Shown one piece after another: positions 1 to 10,341 of a stretch of DNA of 64,000 bases. The notes beneath the pieces were generated by a model that saw nothing but the letters and a program-made list of their open reading frames with translations, made no database searches and was not told the origin of the DNA. A program made the translations under genes and the position numbers. The DNA is from Seminavis robusta (taxonomy: Eukaryota; Bacillariophyta; Bacillariophyceae; Naviculales; Naviculaceae): assembly GCA_903772945.1 (NCBI GenBank), contig CAICTM010000251.1, positions 1 to 64,000 of the forward strand, given 5' to 3'. Within the stretch, counting starts at the first letter, position 1, and each line of letters begins with the position of its first letter.

Positions 1-711
1 CGACCTTGGCTGCTTCCTTGCCTTGCCAGTGATTTCGCCCTCAACGCGACTTTATGGGGGGTTAGGCAGAGCGCGGGGAGGGAAAAAGAAGAAGAAAGAG
101 GAGAGGGTTAACCTTTGGATTCTATTCCCGTTTGAGAGCCTGCCAGGTCATGTGAAGACATCCGAGAGAGCGGGAGGTATGTGGGAGACATCGGAAGCCA
201 TGTTTACTTATAAAAGAGGGGAAAAGGAATGACGTTGATATCCCCATAGGTAAGACGTCCGAAGAACGTTGAATATGTCAGCAAATGCGTCACAAACACA
301 TGCATGATGGCAAATTCAAATCCCACGTAACGGATAGGCTGACTGCTCTTTTTCGCTCTTTTTCCCAATCCTTCGCTCGCACCAGACCTTCCCATTATTT
401 GAAAAAGGCAACACCACAGCAACAGCAACAGCAACGTCTACACCAACAACAACAACAACATCGACAGTTGTTGACGCACTTAGTTTGTCTTGAAGTCAGC
501 GACTACGTGGGGAGGGGCAAGACACTTGGCAACAACAACAACTACTTAACTTCCTCCTCCTACTCCGAGCAGTTTGATTGGGCATGACTTTGGATGCGAA
601 CACCACATGGGATCGCTTTCCTCAGGCAACAAAGCAAAGCCTCAGAGACACCCCCAAGCGTACGCACTATGAAGTGGACAACAACCAACAAATCTCCAAA
701 TCAAAAAGACA
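1..711. other. upstream spacer, no supported gene
   Basis: No open frame here has a recognisable domain. The part from about 410 to 475 is a CAA/CAG-rich simple repeat that reads as poly-Gln in one frame but looks like low-complexity 5' flanking sequence. The stretch probably holds the promoter and 5' UTR of the translocator gene that starts at 712. The left edge of the window cuts whatever lies before it. Confidence 0.5.
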
Positions 712-2067
712 ATGATGGGTTGGACCAATCGGGCGGTAGTTCTTGCAGCCGCCTGCAGTTGCCTCCTGACGGCTCAAGCCTTTCAAGGAAGGGCATCGTC
801 TGTTCTTCTACGTCCTCGTCAAGTTCGATTGGGTGGATCCCCTTTTTTTATATGTACAACTGGCCGTCGGACAGTCAAAGCCAGCATCACCAACAATTGG
901 GCAGGATCAAGCAGCGACAATAATGAACCCCGAAAAGAAACTCCTGCACGTCGAATGCGACGCCGCAAAGTAAAAATCTACAACAAAAAGAAGGTCCGAG
1001 CAACCGCCATTTTGTTTTCCCTCTGGTACATTCTCAGTGTGGCATACAATATCTTTAGCAAGAGAGCCTTGAACATGGCGCCAGAGTTGGCTTGGACAGC
1101 CGCCTTTCTGCAATTGGCACTTGGATTGACTTATGTATTTCCCGTCTGGGTCAGTGGACTGCGAGCACCTCCACAAGTGAGCAACAAGGATATTCGGAGG
1201 AGAATCTTGCCAGTTGCTCTCTTGCATGCACTGGTTCACGTGGGTGGTGTCATCAGCATGGGAGCCGGTGCTGTCTCATTTACCTATATTGTAAAGGCGA
1301 CGGAGCCAGCAGTTTCTGCACTGCTGTCAGCCGTGTTTCTCAAGTCTTTCCTACCCCTTCCAGTTTATTTGACGCTGGTGCCAGTCATTGCAGGAGTTTC
1401 TCTGGCGTCCGTGTCGGAACTTACATTCAGCTGGAAGTCCTTTCAGTATGCCATGATGTCCAACCTTGCCAGTGCCAGCCGCGGAATTGTGAGCAAGAAG
1501 ACCATGACAAACCGAGTTGGCAAGAACTTGACGTCGGCCAATCTGTATGCCATTTTGACGATACTGGCAACAATAGTGTTGTTCCCCGTTGTGGCGATTC
1601 TGGAAGGAAATCAATGGATCCCTTCCTTCCAGAGACTACGACAACACCATCAATTCACGTCCTATCTGATCCAAGTATACTTGGCAGCAATGACATACTA
1701 CACGTACAATGAAGGTAAGCACAGGGCAACAACTACTAGCATGCCGTTACAAACACAATGGCTGAAGATGGTTTGTTCGTTGCTGTTGAGTGCATCCACC
1801 TTTCGTCTTATCTTCTTCCTGACAACATGCTCCCCCCCCCCCCGGTGGTGCGGCCTTCTAGTTTCCTTCATGGCACTTGACAACATATCCCCGATTTCTC
1901 ATGCTCTAGCCAGCACTCTGAGGAGGGTCTTTATCATCACAACCAGCATGATGGTCTTTGGAAACAAAATGACTCCTCTGGGTGCTTTCGGCAGCTCCAT
2001 GGCTGTAGGAGGGGCTCTTTTGTATTCTGCCGCCAAGAATCATTACAAAAAGAAGAAAGCTGTCTAG
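712..2067 (+). CDS. plastid-targeted triose-phosphate/phosphate translocator family protein
   Basis: Two exons, 712-1714 and 1862-2067, encode about 402 residues. The intron (1715-1861, gtaagc...tag) is 147 nt with no in-frame stop, so the unspliced frame is also open. Splicing restores the TPT-family segment NEVSFMALD, which the read-through frame destroys. The N-terminus is a signal peptide ending LTAQA-FQGR; an Ala-Phe cleavage site followed by a basic stretch is the hallmark of diatom bipartite plastid targeting. The rest is a 10-TM-type TPT/EamA carrier (KRALNMAPELAWTAAFLQL; FTYIVKATEPAVSALLSAVF; KKTM in the middle). Such carriers exchange phosphorylated C3-C6 sugars for phosphate across plastid envelope membranes. 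The substrate (triose-P, PEP or hexose-P) and the exact membrane cannot be told from sequence. The start was chosen at the first of two adjacent ATGs (712 and 715). Confidence 0.9.
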   Translation: MMGWTNRAVVLAAACSCLLTAQAFQGRASSVLLRPRQVRLGGSPFFICTTGRRTVKASITNNWAGSSSDNNEPRKETPARRMRRRKVKIYNKKKVRATAILFSLWYILSVAYNIFSKRALNMAPELAWTAAFLQLALGLTYVFPVWVSGLRAPPQVSNKDIRRRILPVALLHALVHVGGVISMGAGAVSFTYIVKATEPAVSALLSAVFLKSFLPLPVYLTLVPVIAGVSLASVSELTFSWKSFQYAMMSNLASASRGIVSKKTMTNRVGKNLTSANLYAILTILATIVLFPVVAILEGNQWIPSFQRLRQHHQFTSYLIQVYLAAMTYYTYNEGKHRATTTSMPLQTQWLKMVCSLLLSASTFRLIFFLTTCSPPPRWCGLLVSFMALDNISPISHALASTLRRVFIITTSMMVFGNKMTPLGAFGSSMAVGGALLYSAAKNHYKKKKAV

Positions 2068-2625
2068 TAGCGAACACGTTCCATAGACGTTCGAAGATGT
2101 ACATTGCATATTGCCCAGATTGAACCCTACCGGTAGAATCGCCAGACAACACGGTGGGCGATTGGTGGCGGTTGTTGCGTTGCTTGCCTCCTGTGCGTTG
2201 CGTTATCCGGGTCACCGAAGACCTACATGTAGGAAGTCCAGAGCGACTCGACTCTTGCCCAAAAACAAAGCCGTCTTTGCTACCGGTAGCGATAAATCGC
2301 ATTGTGCTTTTACATCTTTCTCACACTTTCGCATACAAAATTTTGTTGCAAAATACCCAGAGTACAGTCGTACTGTACTACTAGTACGGTAGCTACTCTA
2401 CCGGTAGTAGTCTAGCTAGTACCGGTACATGTTGGTACATGTACCGGTATCTTTGTCTTAGCTCCCGATTGAAGATTCAACCGGTATTTGCAATAAATCC
2501 TTACGCGACCAAAGAAAAGGCTTTGGTGAAAGAGCAGCTGCTTCCAGATCCTGCCTGTTGTCGGCGAATTACAGCGATGACACCGGTATCCATTACACAG
2601 CTATTAGTCTACACCCAGAGATGCA
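2068..2625. other. intergenic spacer rich in short palindromes
   Basis: No gene is supported. From 2370 to 2485 the sequence is a mosaic of TACCGGTA, TACATGTA, TACTAGTA and CTAGCTAG type palindromes. The same words recur in nearly all spacers of this window. Confidence 0.5.
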
Positions 2626-4137
2626 ATGCAACTCAACGACCCATGGCAGCTGTTACTCTCTTGGCCAAACAAAAAAATGACAAGGTTGACAAGCAAAGCA
2701 GCTGTGGAGGGAATGAACTATCACGAGAGAACCCGATCGTTGCTTCTTCGCGTTGGCAAGAGCAAAGTTCTGGTCGAAGTGACCGCCTTGTTGCGAAACC
2801 ACCATGATCAGGATCTTCAGGGTACTACTGGTAATAGTACTTCGAATGCCAATAGAAGGTCTAGTGGAATTTGGGGGAGCCAGTCTCTGCACATTTCGAT
2901 TGGAGAGTCTTTCTTTCAACCTCATCCGCGAAGAGCAGCCCGCGACGAGCAGTTGTTATCACTTTGTTCTGCCGTAGCTGATTGCCTGCCACATCTGGAA
3001 ACAATCCATGTTGGAAGAGCTCTCTCCGGATTTATCCACTCGAATGTGGGAGCTTGGTGTCCTGTGGAAGCAATTCAGTTGCTACTGGCATCGTCCTCGG
3101 GAAAACTGACGTCTCTCATGCTACGCAACCTGCAGGTATATTCTTGTTCCGAACAGGATGCTTCCAGTGGAGCGACAACGCTGCTTGCCAACTCCTTGAA
3201 ACACCATGCCACTCTCGAGCGGTTTGTCTGGCAACACTGCGAGTTGCTACCAAGATCAAGGTCCATTTTGGATCCAGTGCTGCAAACCTTGTCGACAATT
3301 CCCAACTTGAAAGGTCTCGTCGTGCAGTGTCCACCTTGGTCACCCACCGGAACTTTTGCATCGCCATCCGTGTTACAAACGCTCGTGACTCCAGCCTTGG
3401 AAGAACTGCACCTGGATGGATTCCATCTGCAAGAACAACACGTGCGACGTCTCATGCTCACTGGGCCAACTAGCAGAGCACTGGATGCTGTTGCTGCCTT
3501 GCAAAGTATAAGCCTGTCCTTTCAGTTGACAGTGGATACCATGCCGGAACTGGGTCGTACCTTGGCCAAAATGCTGCAAACAACCCCTTCCTTGGTCACT
3601 GCGAGGCTGCGCCTAGAGTGGTTGATTCTGGATCCAAGCACCGTTGCTACCCGTTCCTGTCGCCGACAACGATTGCAGGCACTCCAACTGTTTCAGGACA
3701 CCCTGGCACAATCTCTACTTTCAACCAATCAGCACCAGCCTCGTTTGGAACGTCTGGACCTCATCTACTACGATTCAAGCCAACGGTTGGAATCCTTTTC
3801 CAAGGGAAACCCGCCCATCATTTGTCCCAACTATTTTCGAGAAGTATTGGAATCCAACTTTACCTTGAAGTACCTGCGACTACCCTACAATGGTGAAATG
3901 GAGCCAACCATTGACTTTTCCCTCAAGCTCAACCGTACGGGAATTCGGCAGAGTCTATTGACACAAGATGTCCCGCCTTCACGACAGCAATGCGTAGATG
4001 CACTGATGAAAGTGCGGAAAGACAACAGCTGCAGTGGTTTGAGAATATCCAAAGAGATGTCGCTATCCTTGTCCAGGACGGCCCTTTCCACGACCTACTA
4101 TTTGCTCCATGAAACGCCGTGGCTTTTCTCACAATGA
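2626..4137 (+). CDS. leucine-rich-repeat-like protein of unknown function
   Basis: A single open exon of 503 residues. From about residue 100 onward there are irregular Leu-rich units of ribonuclease-inhibitor style (LPHLETIHVGRALSGF, GKLTSLMLRNLQVY, TPALEELHLDGFHL, VAALQSISLSFQL, NFTLKYLRLPYNG). Large families of intron-poor LRR-like proteins of this kind are common in diatoms and usually have no assigned function. There is no signal peptide or membrane segment. The ATG at 2626 is the first in frame; later Met codons at 2677 and 2713 are possible starts because the first 30 residues look unstructured. Role unknown; a protein-protein interaction scaffold is the only reasonable inference. Confidence 0.7.
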   Translation: MQLNDPWQLLLSWPNKKMTRLTSKAAVEGMNYHERTRSLLLRVGKSKVLVEVTALLRNHHDQDLQGTTGNSTSNANRRSSGIWGSQSLHISIGESFFQPHPRRAARDEQLLSLCSAVADCLPHLETIHVGRALSGFIHSNVGAWCPVEAIQLLLASSSGKLTSLMLRNLQVYSCSEQDASSGATTLLANSLKHHATLERFVWQHCELLPRSRSILDPVLQTLSTIPNLKGLVVQCPPWSPTGTFASPSVLQTLVTPALEELHLDGFHLQEQHVRRLMLTGPTSRALDAVAALQSISLSFQLTVDTMPELGRTLAKMLQTTPSLVTARLRLEWLILDPSTVATRSCRRQRLQALQLFQDTLAQSLLSTNQHQPRLERLDLIYYDSSQRLESFSKGNPPIICPNYFREVLESNFTLKYLRLPYNGEMEPTIDFSLKLNRTGIRQSLLTQDVPPSRQQCVDALMKVRKDNSCSGLRISKEMSLSLSRTALSTTYYLLHETPWLFSQ

Positions 4138-4849
4138 GAAAGACACATCGTTGCTTCCACTAAAGTGTAACGACAAGGACGCTTTTTCCACAGAAATGGA
4201 TGCACACACCACATAGAGAATTTGGCTGTTTCCTGTGCTGGGATGTTGGAATGCAGGGGACAATCAAACAAGTACAGTAATCCTTAGACTCGGGCATGGT
4301 CCCTTGCGATGGCTGCAATCTTGCCACTTTGCAGTAGTAGGATACTACATCCGTCTGCTGTCTAGAGTACTTGTATCCAGCTCAACGATTGTTTCTGCCT
4401 CCGCTAAAGTAGAGGGGATAATCAGATAAGGCAGATACCGTACCAGCAAACACTGATCATACCTTATTAGGCTCCATGAACAGAGCTATGGCATGGACCA
4501 GTGTAGCGGTATCGGTACAGTAGTCGTACTGTATCTGGCCAGCCAGGCAGCAGCCGGGTACTAGCTAGTACTAGTACCAGCCTGCATTTGGCGGAAAAGC
4601 ATGCGCCAATGGCAATGGTTGGATGGGTGGATGGTGTCATTGTGAATTGTGAGTGGCTGTTGTTGGTGCCGAAGATTTAGGGAGAACCCCTTTTCAAGCC
4701 TTTTTTAAATCTCTGATTTGGATGACGCAAACAGACCGCCAAAGTTTGTTCTCCATTCCAACACTTCTGATCTCACGGTGACTCGACTCAAATCCTCCTC
4801 GAGTCACAAACCTCGTGTCCTCTTCGAAAACCAAACAAACAACGCCACC
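4138..4849. other. intergenic spacer upstream of importin gene
   Basis: No gene is supported. It includes a palindromic patch (4495-4590, with CTAGCTAGTACTAGTACC) and then a plainer stretch that should hold the importin promoter and 5' UTR. The open frame running into the importin gene from 4718 has no ATG before 4850. Confidence 0.4.
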
Positions 4850-7800
4850 ATGGCCACCATGGTGAACATGGACAATGTCGAACAGTTGCATGTGGTGCTG
4901 CAACAATCTTTTAGTCCAGATGCCAACCAGCGTGGTCCAGCGGAGGAAGCCATTCGCAACCTGAAGAACGTGCCTGGTTCGACCGCTTTGTTGTTGAAAG
5001 TCGCAGGGGAAAAGCAGGTGAGTCCATCGTGGTGGCAGCACGTTTGTGGTTCGCACGCCGCGCGCAAGAGCATGCTTTACCACAGAATTGGGCTTGGCCC
5101 TTTGATTCTTGGTGGAAGAATCCATTGGAGTTGGAGTGCCGTGTGATCTTTTCTATCGATGCCATGCTCTGGATGATGATACTAACTCGCTGATCCTTTT
5201 TTTCGTTCGTTCTCTAGGTTCGCTATGAAGTGCGTCAAGCAGCAGCCATTCAGTTGAAGAATATTTGCCGAGAATGCTGGGCGGAGCGCATGAATTTCTC
5301 GGGCCTTCCAATGCCTTCAGAAGGAAAGAAGCCTGTCTTACTGAGCAACGACGACAAGGCTATTGTTCGCAGAGAACTAGTGGCAGCGCTCTTGGACGAA
5401 CCTGAGAAAAGTGTCCGTGATCTCTTTGCGGAGACTTTGCACAGCATTTTGATCCACGATTTTCCCGACAACTGGCCCGATCTGATTCCTCAGTTGCTTG
5501 GGACCATTCAACAAGCTGCCAACCAGGCCAACCAATTGCGTGTCCACAATGCCTTGGTCGCTCTCCGAAAAGTCTGCAAGCGATATGAATACAAATCCAA
5601 AGAACAGCGTGGACCTCTCAATGAGATTGTAAAACAGTCTTTCCCTTTGCTGCTGCCCTTGGCGCAGCGCTTGTCTCAACCAGAAGAGCACTCGTTAGAA
5701 GCTGCCATGATGCTCAAACAAATCCTCAAAATTTTCTGGTCTTCCACTCAGTTCTACCTGCCAGGAGGAGACGGAGAGAACGGGGCTTCTCCTGCTCTGG
5801 CCAGTCCGGAATCGATGCAACCATGGTTTGAAGTGCTTCAGACCGCGCTCAAAAAGCCGCTCCCAGAGGCGTCCACGGGATTACCACCCCTGAACCAACC
5901 TACTACCATAGAAGAACGCAACGCCTGGCCATGGTGGAAGGTCAAGAAATGGGCCGTGCAAATCATGAGTCGTCTCTTCTCCCGCTACGGAATCCCGAGC
6001 TATGCGGACGAAGATGCCAAAGAATTTGCCAAGTTCTTTTCTCAAAATGTTGCTACGCAATTCCTTGGACCTGTCTGCGAGACACTCAATCTACGACCTA
6101 GTGGCCAGTTCTGTACAGACCGGGTTGTCCATTTGTGTTTGACTTATGTTGACCTGGCCGTGGAATTGGCAGCCACCTACCGTCTCTTAAAACCGCACTT
6201 GGAGTTTCTGCTGTACCAAGTGTGCTTCCCTACCATGTGTTTGACGCAGGATGATGTGGCCATCTTTGAAAATGACCCGCATGAGTTTGTTCACCGTCAA
6301 AACAGTCCACTGGCCGACTTTTATGATCCCCGCATGTCCGCCATCACTCTGGTGACCGATTTGGTCAAGCATCGAGGACAGGATGTGACGGCCAATCTAT
6401 TGGGACACATGACGGAACATCTGCACCGTTACAGCGCTGCAGTGCCAGAGGCCAAGAACCACATTGAAAAAGATGGAGCATTGCTTGTCTTTGGATCACT
6501 GGCAAAGTTCTTGTTGAGCAAGGAAAAGTATGCCAACGAAATCGAAGGGCTCTTGGTGACGTCGGTCTTCCCCGACTTTAACTCTCCGGTTGCCTTCTTG
6601 AGGTTCCGTGCCTGTTGGATGGTGCAACAATTCCATACGTGCACGTGGTCGGACGACGGAGCCAACCGTAGGAGCCTTACAACGCTCGTACTCCAGCGTC
6701 TCAGTGACCCAGCATTGCCGGTACAGATCGAAGCCAGTAAGGCTCTCCGCTTCTTGATTGAGGCCGACGGAGCTGGAACAGATGAAACACTCCTGCCAGT
6801 GCTTCCACAACTTTTGACCGAATACTTCCGCATCATGAATGAAATTGGAAACGACGAGGTGGTTTCAGCGTTGCAGGTTTTGTTGGACAAGTTTGGCGAT
6901 CACATTGAGCCACACGCTGTGGCACTAGTGGGACAGTTGAGTGGTGCATTTCATCAGTACTGCTCTGCAGGAGAGGACGATGATGACGACGATGCTGCCA
7001 TGGCGGCCGCTCAATGCCTCGAGTGTATTGCGACGGTGTTGAAAGGTATTTGTGACAAACCAAGCATCCTCAAAACGTTGGAGCCACAGCTGATTCCCCT
7101 AGTATTGAAAATCATGGGCAATGACGGGGAGTACATTGAATACCTGGAATGCGCCCTCGACATTTTGACATTCCTGACCTACTTTCCGGAGCAAGTGTCC
7201 CCTGAGTTGTGGCAGTGCTTCCCTCTCATTTACAACGCCTTTGACCAGTGGGCTTATGACTACCTGAATATGATGGTTCCTTGTTTGCAAAGCTACATCC
7301 ACAAGAATCCGGATGTCTTCCTGACCGGATCGGCTCAACTTCCGGAAGGCAATGCTTCCTACATTGATTTGATTGTCAGCATGGTGGCAAAGACGGTAAC
7401 AAACGATCGTGCGTCGGAATCGGAATCGCGATATGCTCTGTCCTTGTTCATGAGTATCCTCCACAACTGCCACGGTCGTGTTGACGCCTACATCCCCTAC
7501 ATTAATGAGATTACGCTTGGAAAGCTGGGACAGCAAGTTAATGCCGAGGTTCCGCTGACCCGCATATCAATTTACCAAGTTCTTGGATCGGCGTTGTATT
7601 ACAACCCCGCGTTGGAGTTGATGGAGCTCGAGAAGCGTGGCGTGACGCAACAAGTTTTGGCACGATGGTTAAAGGACACGGAACACATGGACCGCTGGTT
7701 GCCACGGAAACTGACCGTCCTGGGGCTCTCTGCCATTTTGGCACTCCCGACGGCCAATATTCCGCAAAATGTGGCACCTGCCATTCCTCAGATGATTGAC

Positions 7801-8368
7801 ACTGTTGTTCGATTAGCACTAGCCTTGAAGGAAGACGCCGAACGGGGCGAAACTGGTGCCGAAGGTGACAACGGAATGGAAGGAGCCAATGCCACGGATG
7901 GAGGCAACAGTGTTGAGGTGGTGGGTGATTTGGATAAAGGGTTTGATGAGAATGAGGATGTCACCAACGAAGTGGACGAAGCCTACCGAAAGGCTCTTCA
8001 AGGTGTTACCAGTTGGGATGATGACATGGCAAAATTCTTGTTGGGTAGCGACTGGGACGAAGACGCTGAAGATGTGGATGAAGACTATACGTCGCCCATA
8101 GACAAGGTGGATGAGCTGTTGTTCCTCAATGACACATTGCAAGCCGCGTTTCAGCGCGAACCGGAGGTGAGAAGGAGTTCGGTCGGGTCCTATCTTTCAG
8201 CGCTTTTTGCTTTTATCTCACATGTTTTCTTTTTCGTTGTTCCATCAGATTTATCAGCAAATACAAGCGGCCTTGCCGCCTCAGTCCGTGGCTGCGTGTC
8301 AGAAGCTGTTTGAAGCAGCCAACTCACTCCGTGCTCAAGCTGCCCAGCAGAGTTCTCAGCAATCTTGA
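4850..8368 (+). CDS. importin-7/8-type karyopherin beta (nuclear transport receptor)
   Basis: Three exons, 4850-5017, 5218-8166 and 8249-8368, all joined in phase 0, encode 1078 residues, close to the 1,000-1,050 typical of importin-7/8 and yeast Sxm1/Nmd5. The introns are 200 and 82 bp (gtgagt...tag; gtgaga...cag). The N-terminal importin-beta (IBN_N) segment spans the first junction, ending in VRYEVRQAAAIQLKNICRE. HEAT-like helices follow, then acidic runs (EDDDDDDAAMAAA; DEDAEDVDEDYTSPIDKVDE). The last exon carries the short Gln-rich tail seen in this subfamily. The start ATG lies in a strong context (gccaccATGG); a second Met follows three codons later. The protein would carry cargo such as ribosomal proteins through nuclear pores under Ran-GTP control; cargo here is inferred from the family only. 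Confidence 0.93.
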
Positions 8369-8865
8369 CAATGAACGGCATCATACTTCTCTCTCTATCT
8401 CTCCCTCGCGAGGAGGCAAAGGAATGGCAGCCTCGTTTTTGGTCACTTAATTAATCAACCACCCTAGCCACCTTTACCCAATCATGATAACATTATAGAT
8501 CTGCGCTCTTTGCTGACATAGGGTTGTTGACATTTGTGACGGTGACGTGCATATCAAACTTGCAACTTAGATGAGTCCGGCCGATTGTTGACTACTTTAC
8601 CCGTCTCTGCTGCGCTGTTGTGGCTGGGATCCTGGTGCACACGTCCACACTTGTATCATACGTCAAACGTTCCGAGGGGGAAGCGAGCTATCAACATGCT
8701 CCTACTGTAGACTACTTTGGTAGTCCTTCGTCCCTCCCTGGCTACACTGTAGCCGGCTCCTTGCACTTACCAATTCTAAACTGTCCGCGGTGGTGGTGTT
8801 GTCATTAAACATAATTTGATTGTTATATAGCACCATTTCTTCCTCGTAAATGGCAATCAGTCGTT
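8369..8865. other. intergenic spacer
   Basis: 3' flank of the importin gene and 5' flank of the tRNA gene. I see no supported gene; short open frames here have no recognisable features. Confidence 0.4.
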
Positions 8866-8945
8866 GGTAACTTGGCCGAGTGGTCTAAGGCGCTGTGTTC
8901 AGGTCGCAGTCTTAATTGGCGCAGGTTCGAATCCTGCAGTTATCA
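8866..8945 (+). tRNA. tRNA-Leu (anticodon CAG)
   Basis: A complete class II tRNA folds by eye. The acceptor stem GGTAACT/AGTTATC has seven pairs, one of them G-U. The D-arm is GCC...GGC. The anticodon stem CTGTG/CGCAG closes the loop TTCAGGT with anticodon CAG (positions 34-36). There is a long variable arm as expected for Leu, and a T-arm GCAGG-TTCGAAT-CCTGC. The discriminator base is A at 8945 and a T-run follows at 8947 as the RNA polymerase III stop. No intron. It reads the Leu codon CUG. Confidence 0.93.
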
Positions 8946-9438
8946 TTTTGATCCTTTGATCTATTCTCTAATCAATGGTGCTACCTGTACATGTACACTG
9001 TACTCTTTTCCTTAGCTATCCAACTTGTACAGTAGAACTGAAGGTTGTGCTGCTGTCATACCAAATCCAATCCCTGATGGTGGCTTCTGCAACAATCAAA
9101 AGCAATGTTCTCTATGCCATTCTTTCGATGACGACCATATTCATTGGGCATGTTGTTCTTGGACCATAGTCTTGATTTGTTCAATCAGAATCATGCAGCA
9201 TTCAAACCATTCCCCCCTCATCGCACCCTTGTCAAAATCTCGCCAATGTCAGCATATGAGCAGTTCTAACTAAAGTGAAGTACATCCTACTGGTACAGCG
9301 AGCTAGCTAGCTACATGTACTTCGGTAGGCATGATCAAGCATCCATTCAGGCGCGGTCCTAACCAGCGATTGTGACCTCTTTATTCCTCCCTTCGTTCGT
9401 GGAATCAATTTAACTGTTAAAATCGGCTTGCTTTCACT

Positions 9439-9519
9439 CCATTTCCACGAAAGCTGCGGTACGGCGAACCATTGATTTCCCATTCTCAATTCGCCGTACC
9501 GCAGCTTTCGTGGAAATGG
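9439..9519. repeat. perfect 30-bp inverted repeat with 21-bp spacer
   Basis: The arms 9439-9468 and 9490-9519 are exact reverse complements over 30 bp, beginning CCATTTCCACGAAAGC and ending GCTTTCGTGGAAATGG. Transcribed from either strand it would form a long hairpin with a 21-nt loop. It may be a very short foldback element or a hairpin RNA source; nothing else around it decides between these. Confidence 0.85.
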
Positions 9520-9612
9520 ATTTCGCGTAGGACCAATCAAAACGTTAGAGCCAGCCGAACTAGTCACGGTCACAATTCTTCAACTCTATTCTGCCAGTTC
9601 GGCGACTGAGTG

Positions 9613-9710
9613 TTGTTCCAAGAAGTTCTTTATGTTGTTCCAAGAAGTTCTTTATTGCGTGTGGTACTCACACGGTATTCACGGTTGACTCACACGGTAT
9701 TCACGGTTGG
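9613..9710. repeat. two adjacent short tandem duplications
   Basis: TGTTGTTCCAAGAAGTTCTT occurs twice in direct succession (about 9613-9653). TCACACGGTATTCACGGTTG occurs twice directly after (about 9668-9709). These look like recent local slippage duplications. Confidence 0.75.
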
Positions 9711-10341
9711 CCATTTTCGTTAGAGTTGGGGATTCGAGGTGGTTCCTGTTCGCGTGCCAACGTGCGAACGTGCGAACCACTGTATGTGGATAGGAATGAA
9801 ATCTTGATTCGTACAACTAAAAAAATCGACGAAAATAAATGTGTTTCGCGAATGCACGGAGGACACACATGGAGAATGGATAGGACCTCGCCTCATCAGC
9901 CACTTCCAAGGCAGCACAAACAAAATGTTTTGCTTTTTAAAATTGCCCAATCCACGAGGTTGTAAAAAGGGTTACGAGGTAAAGAAAAAGGTTGCACTTG
10001 GGCTCTGACATCACCCCCTCACCAACCACGCAAGGAGCATCAAAAGTGATGTGTGTTCCGTCACTTCCGTTCCCCGCCCCGCACAGCAAACGAGAGTTCC
10101 ATTACCTCCAAAGAGCTGTGAGATTAGAGAACAACAACAGCAACAGTTCAATCCTTTGCCCTTTGGGGTGCTACCGCACAGTAGGCAGTGCATTCCATTA
10201 TCGTTCGGTTGCTTGCTTTCCATTGATACTTTCCGCGTTGCTGCAATCCTTGGTTTGGAGCGGCACGCTCTCGCGGAAGTGTTCGAGGCAATACATCCCT
10301 TGATTCGATTCTTTTAGGGCAGCAGTTGCCGGTATACCAAC

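Larger units (their letters stand above)
8946..10341. other. long intergenic region with inverted and tandem repeats
   Basis: No protein gene is supported between the tRNA and 10342. It contains the perfect inverted repeat 9439-9519, two small tandem duplications (9613-9710) and, near its end, the likely promoter of the plastid protein gene. Short open frames in it lack domains. Confidence 0.5.

Noticed and set aside
285-587. Poly-Gln-containing frame
   Set aside because: The composition comes from a CAA/CAG simple repeat; no ATG context or conserved segment.
1698-1886. Reading the translocator as one uninterrupted 451-residue exon
   Set aside because: The conserved TPT segment NEVSFMALD appears only when 1715-1861 is removed with canonical GT-AG borders.
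9613-9660. Heat-shock element (TTCCAAGAAGTTC)
   Set aside because: GAA and TTC are one base closer than the nGAAnnTTCn spacing, and no gene start is near; treated as a tandem duplication.
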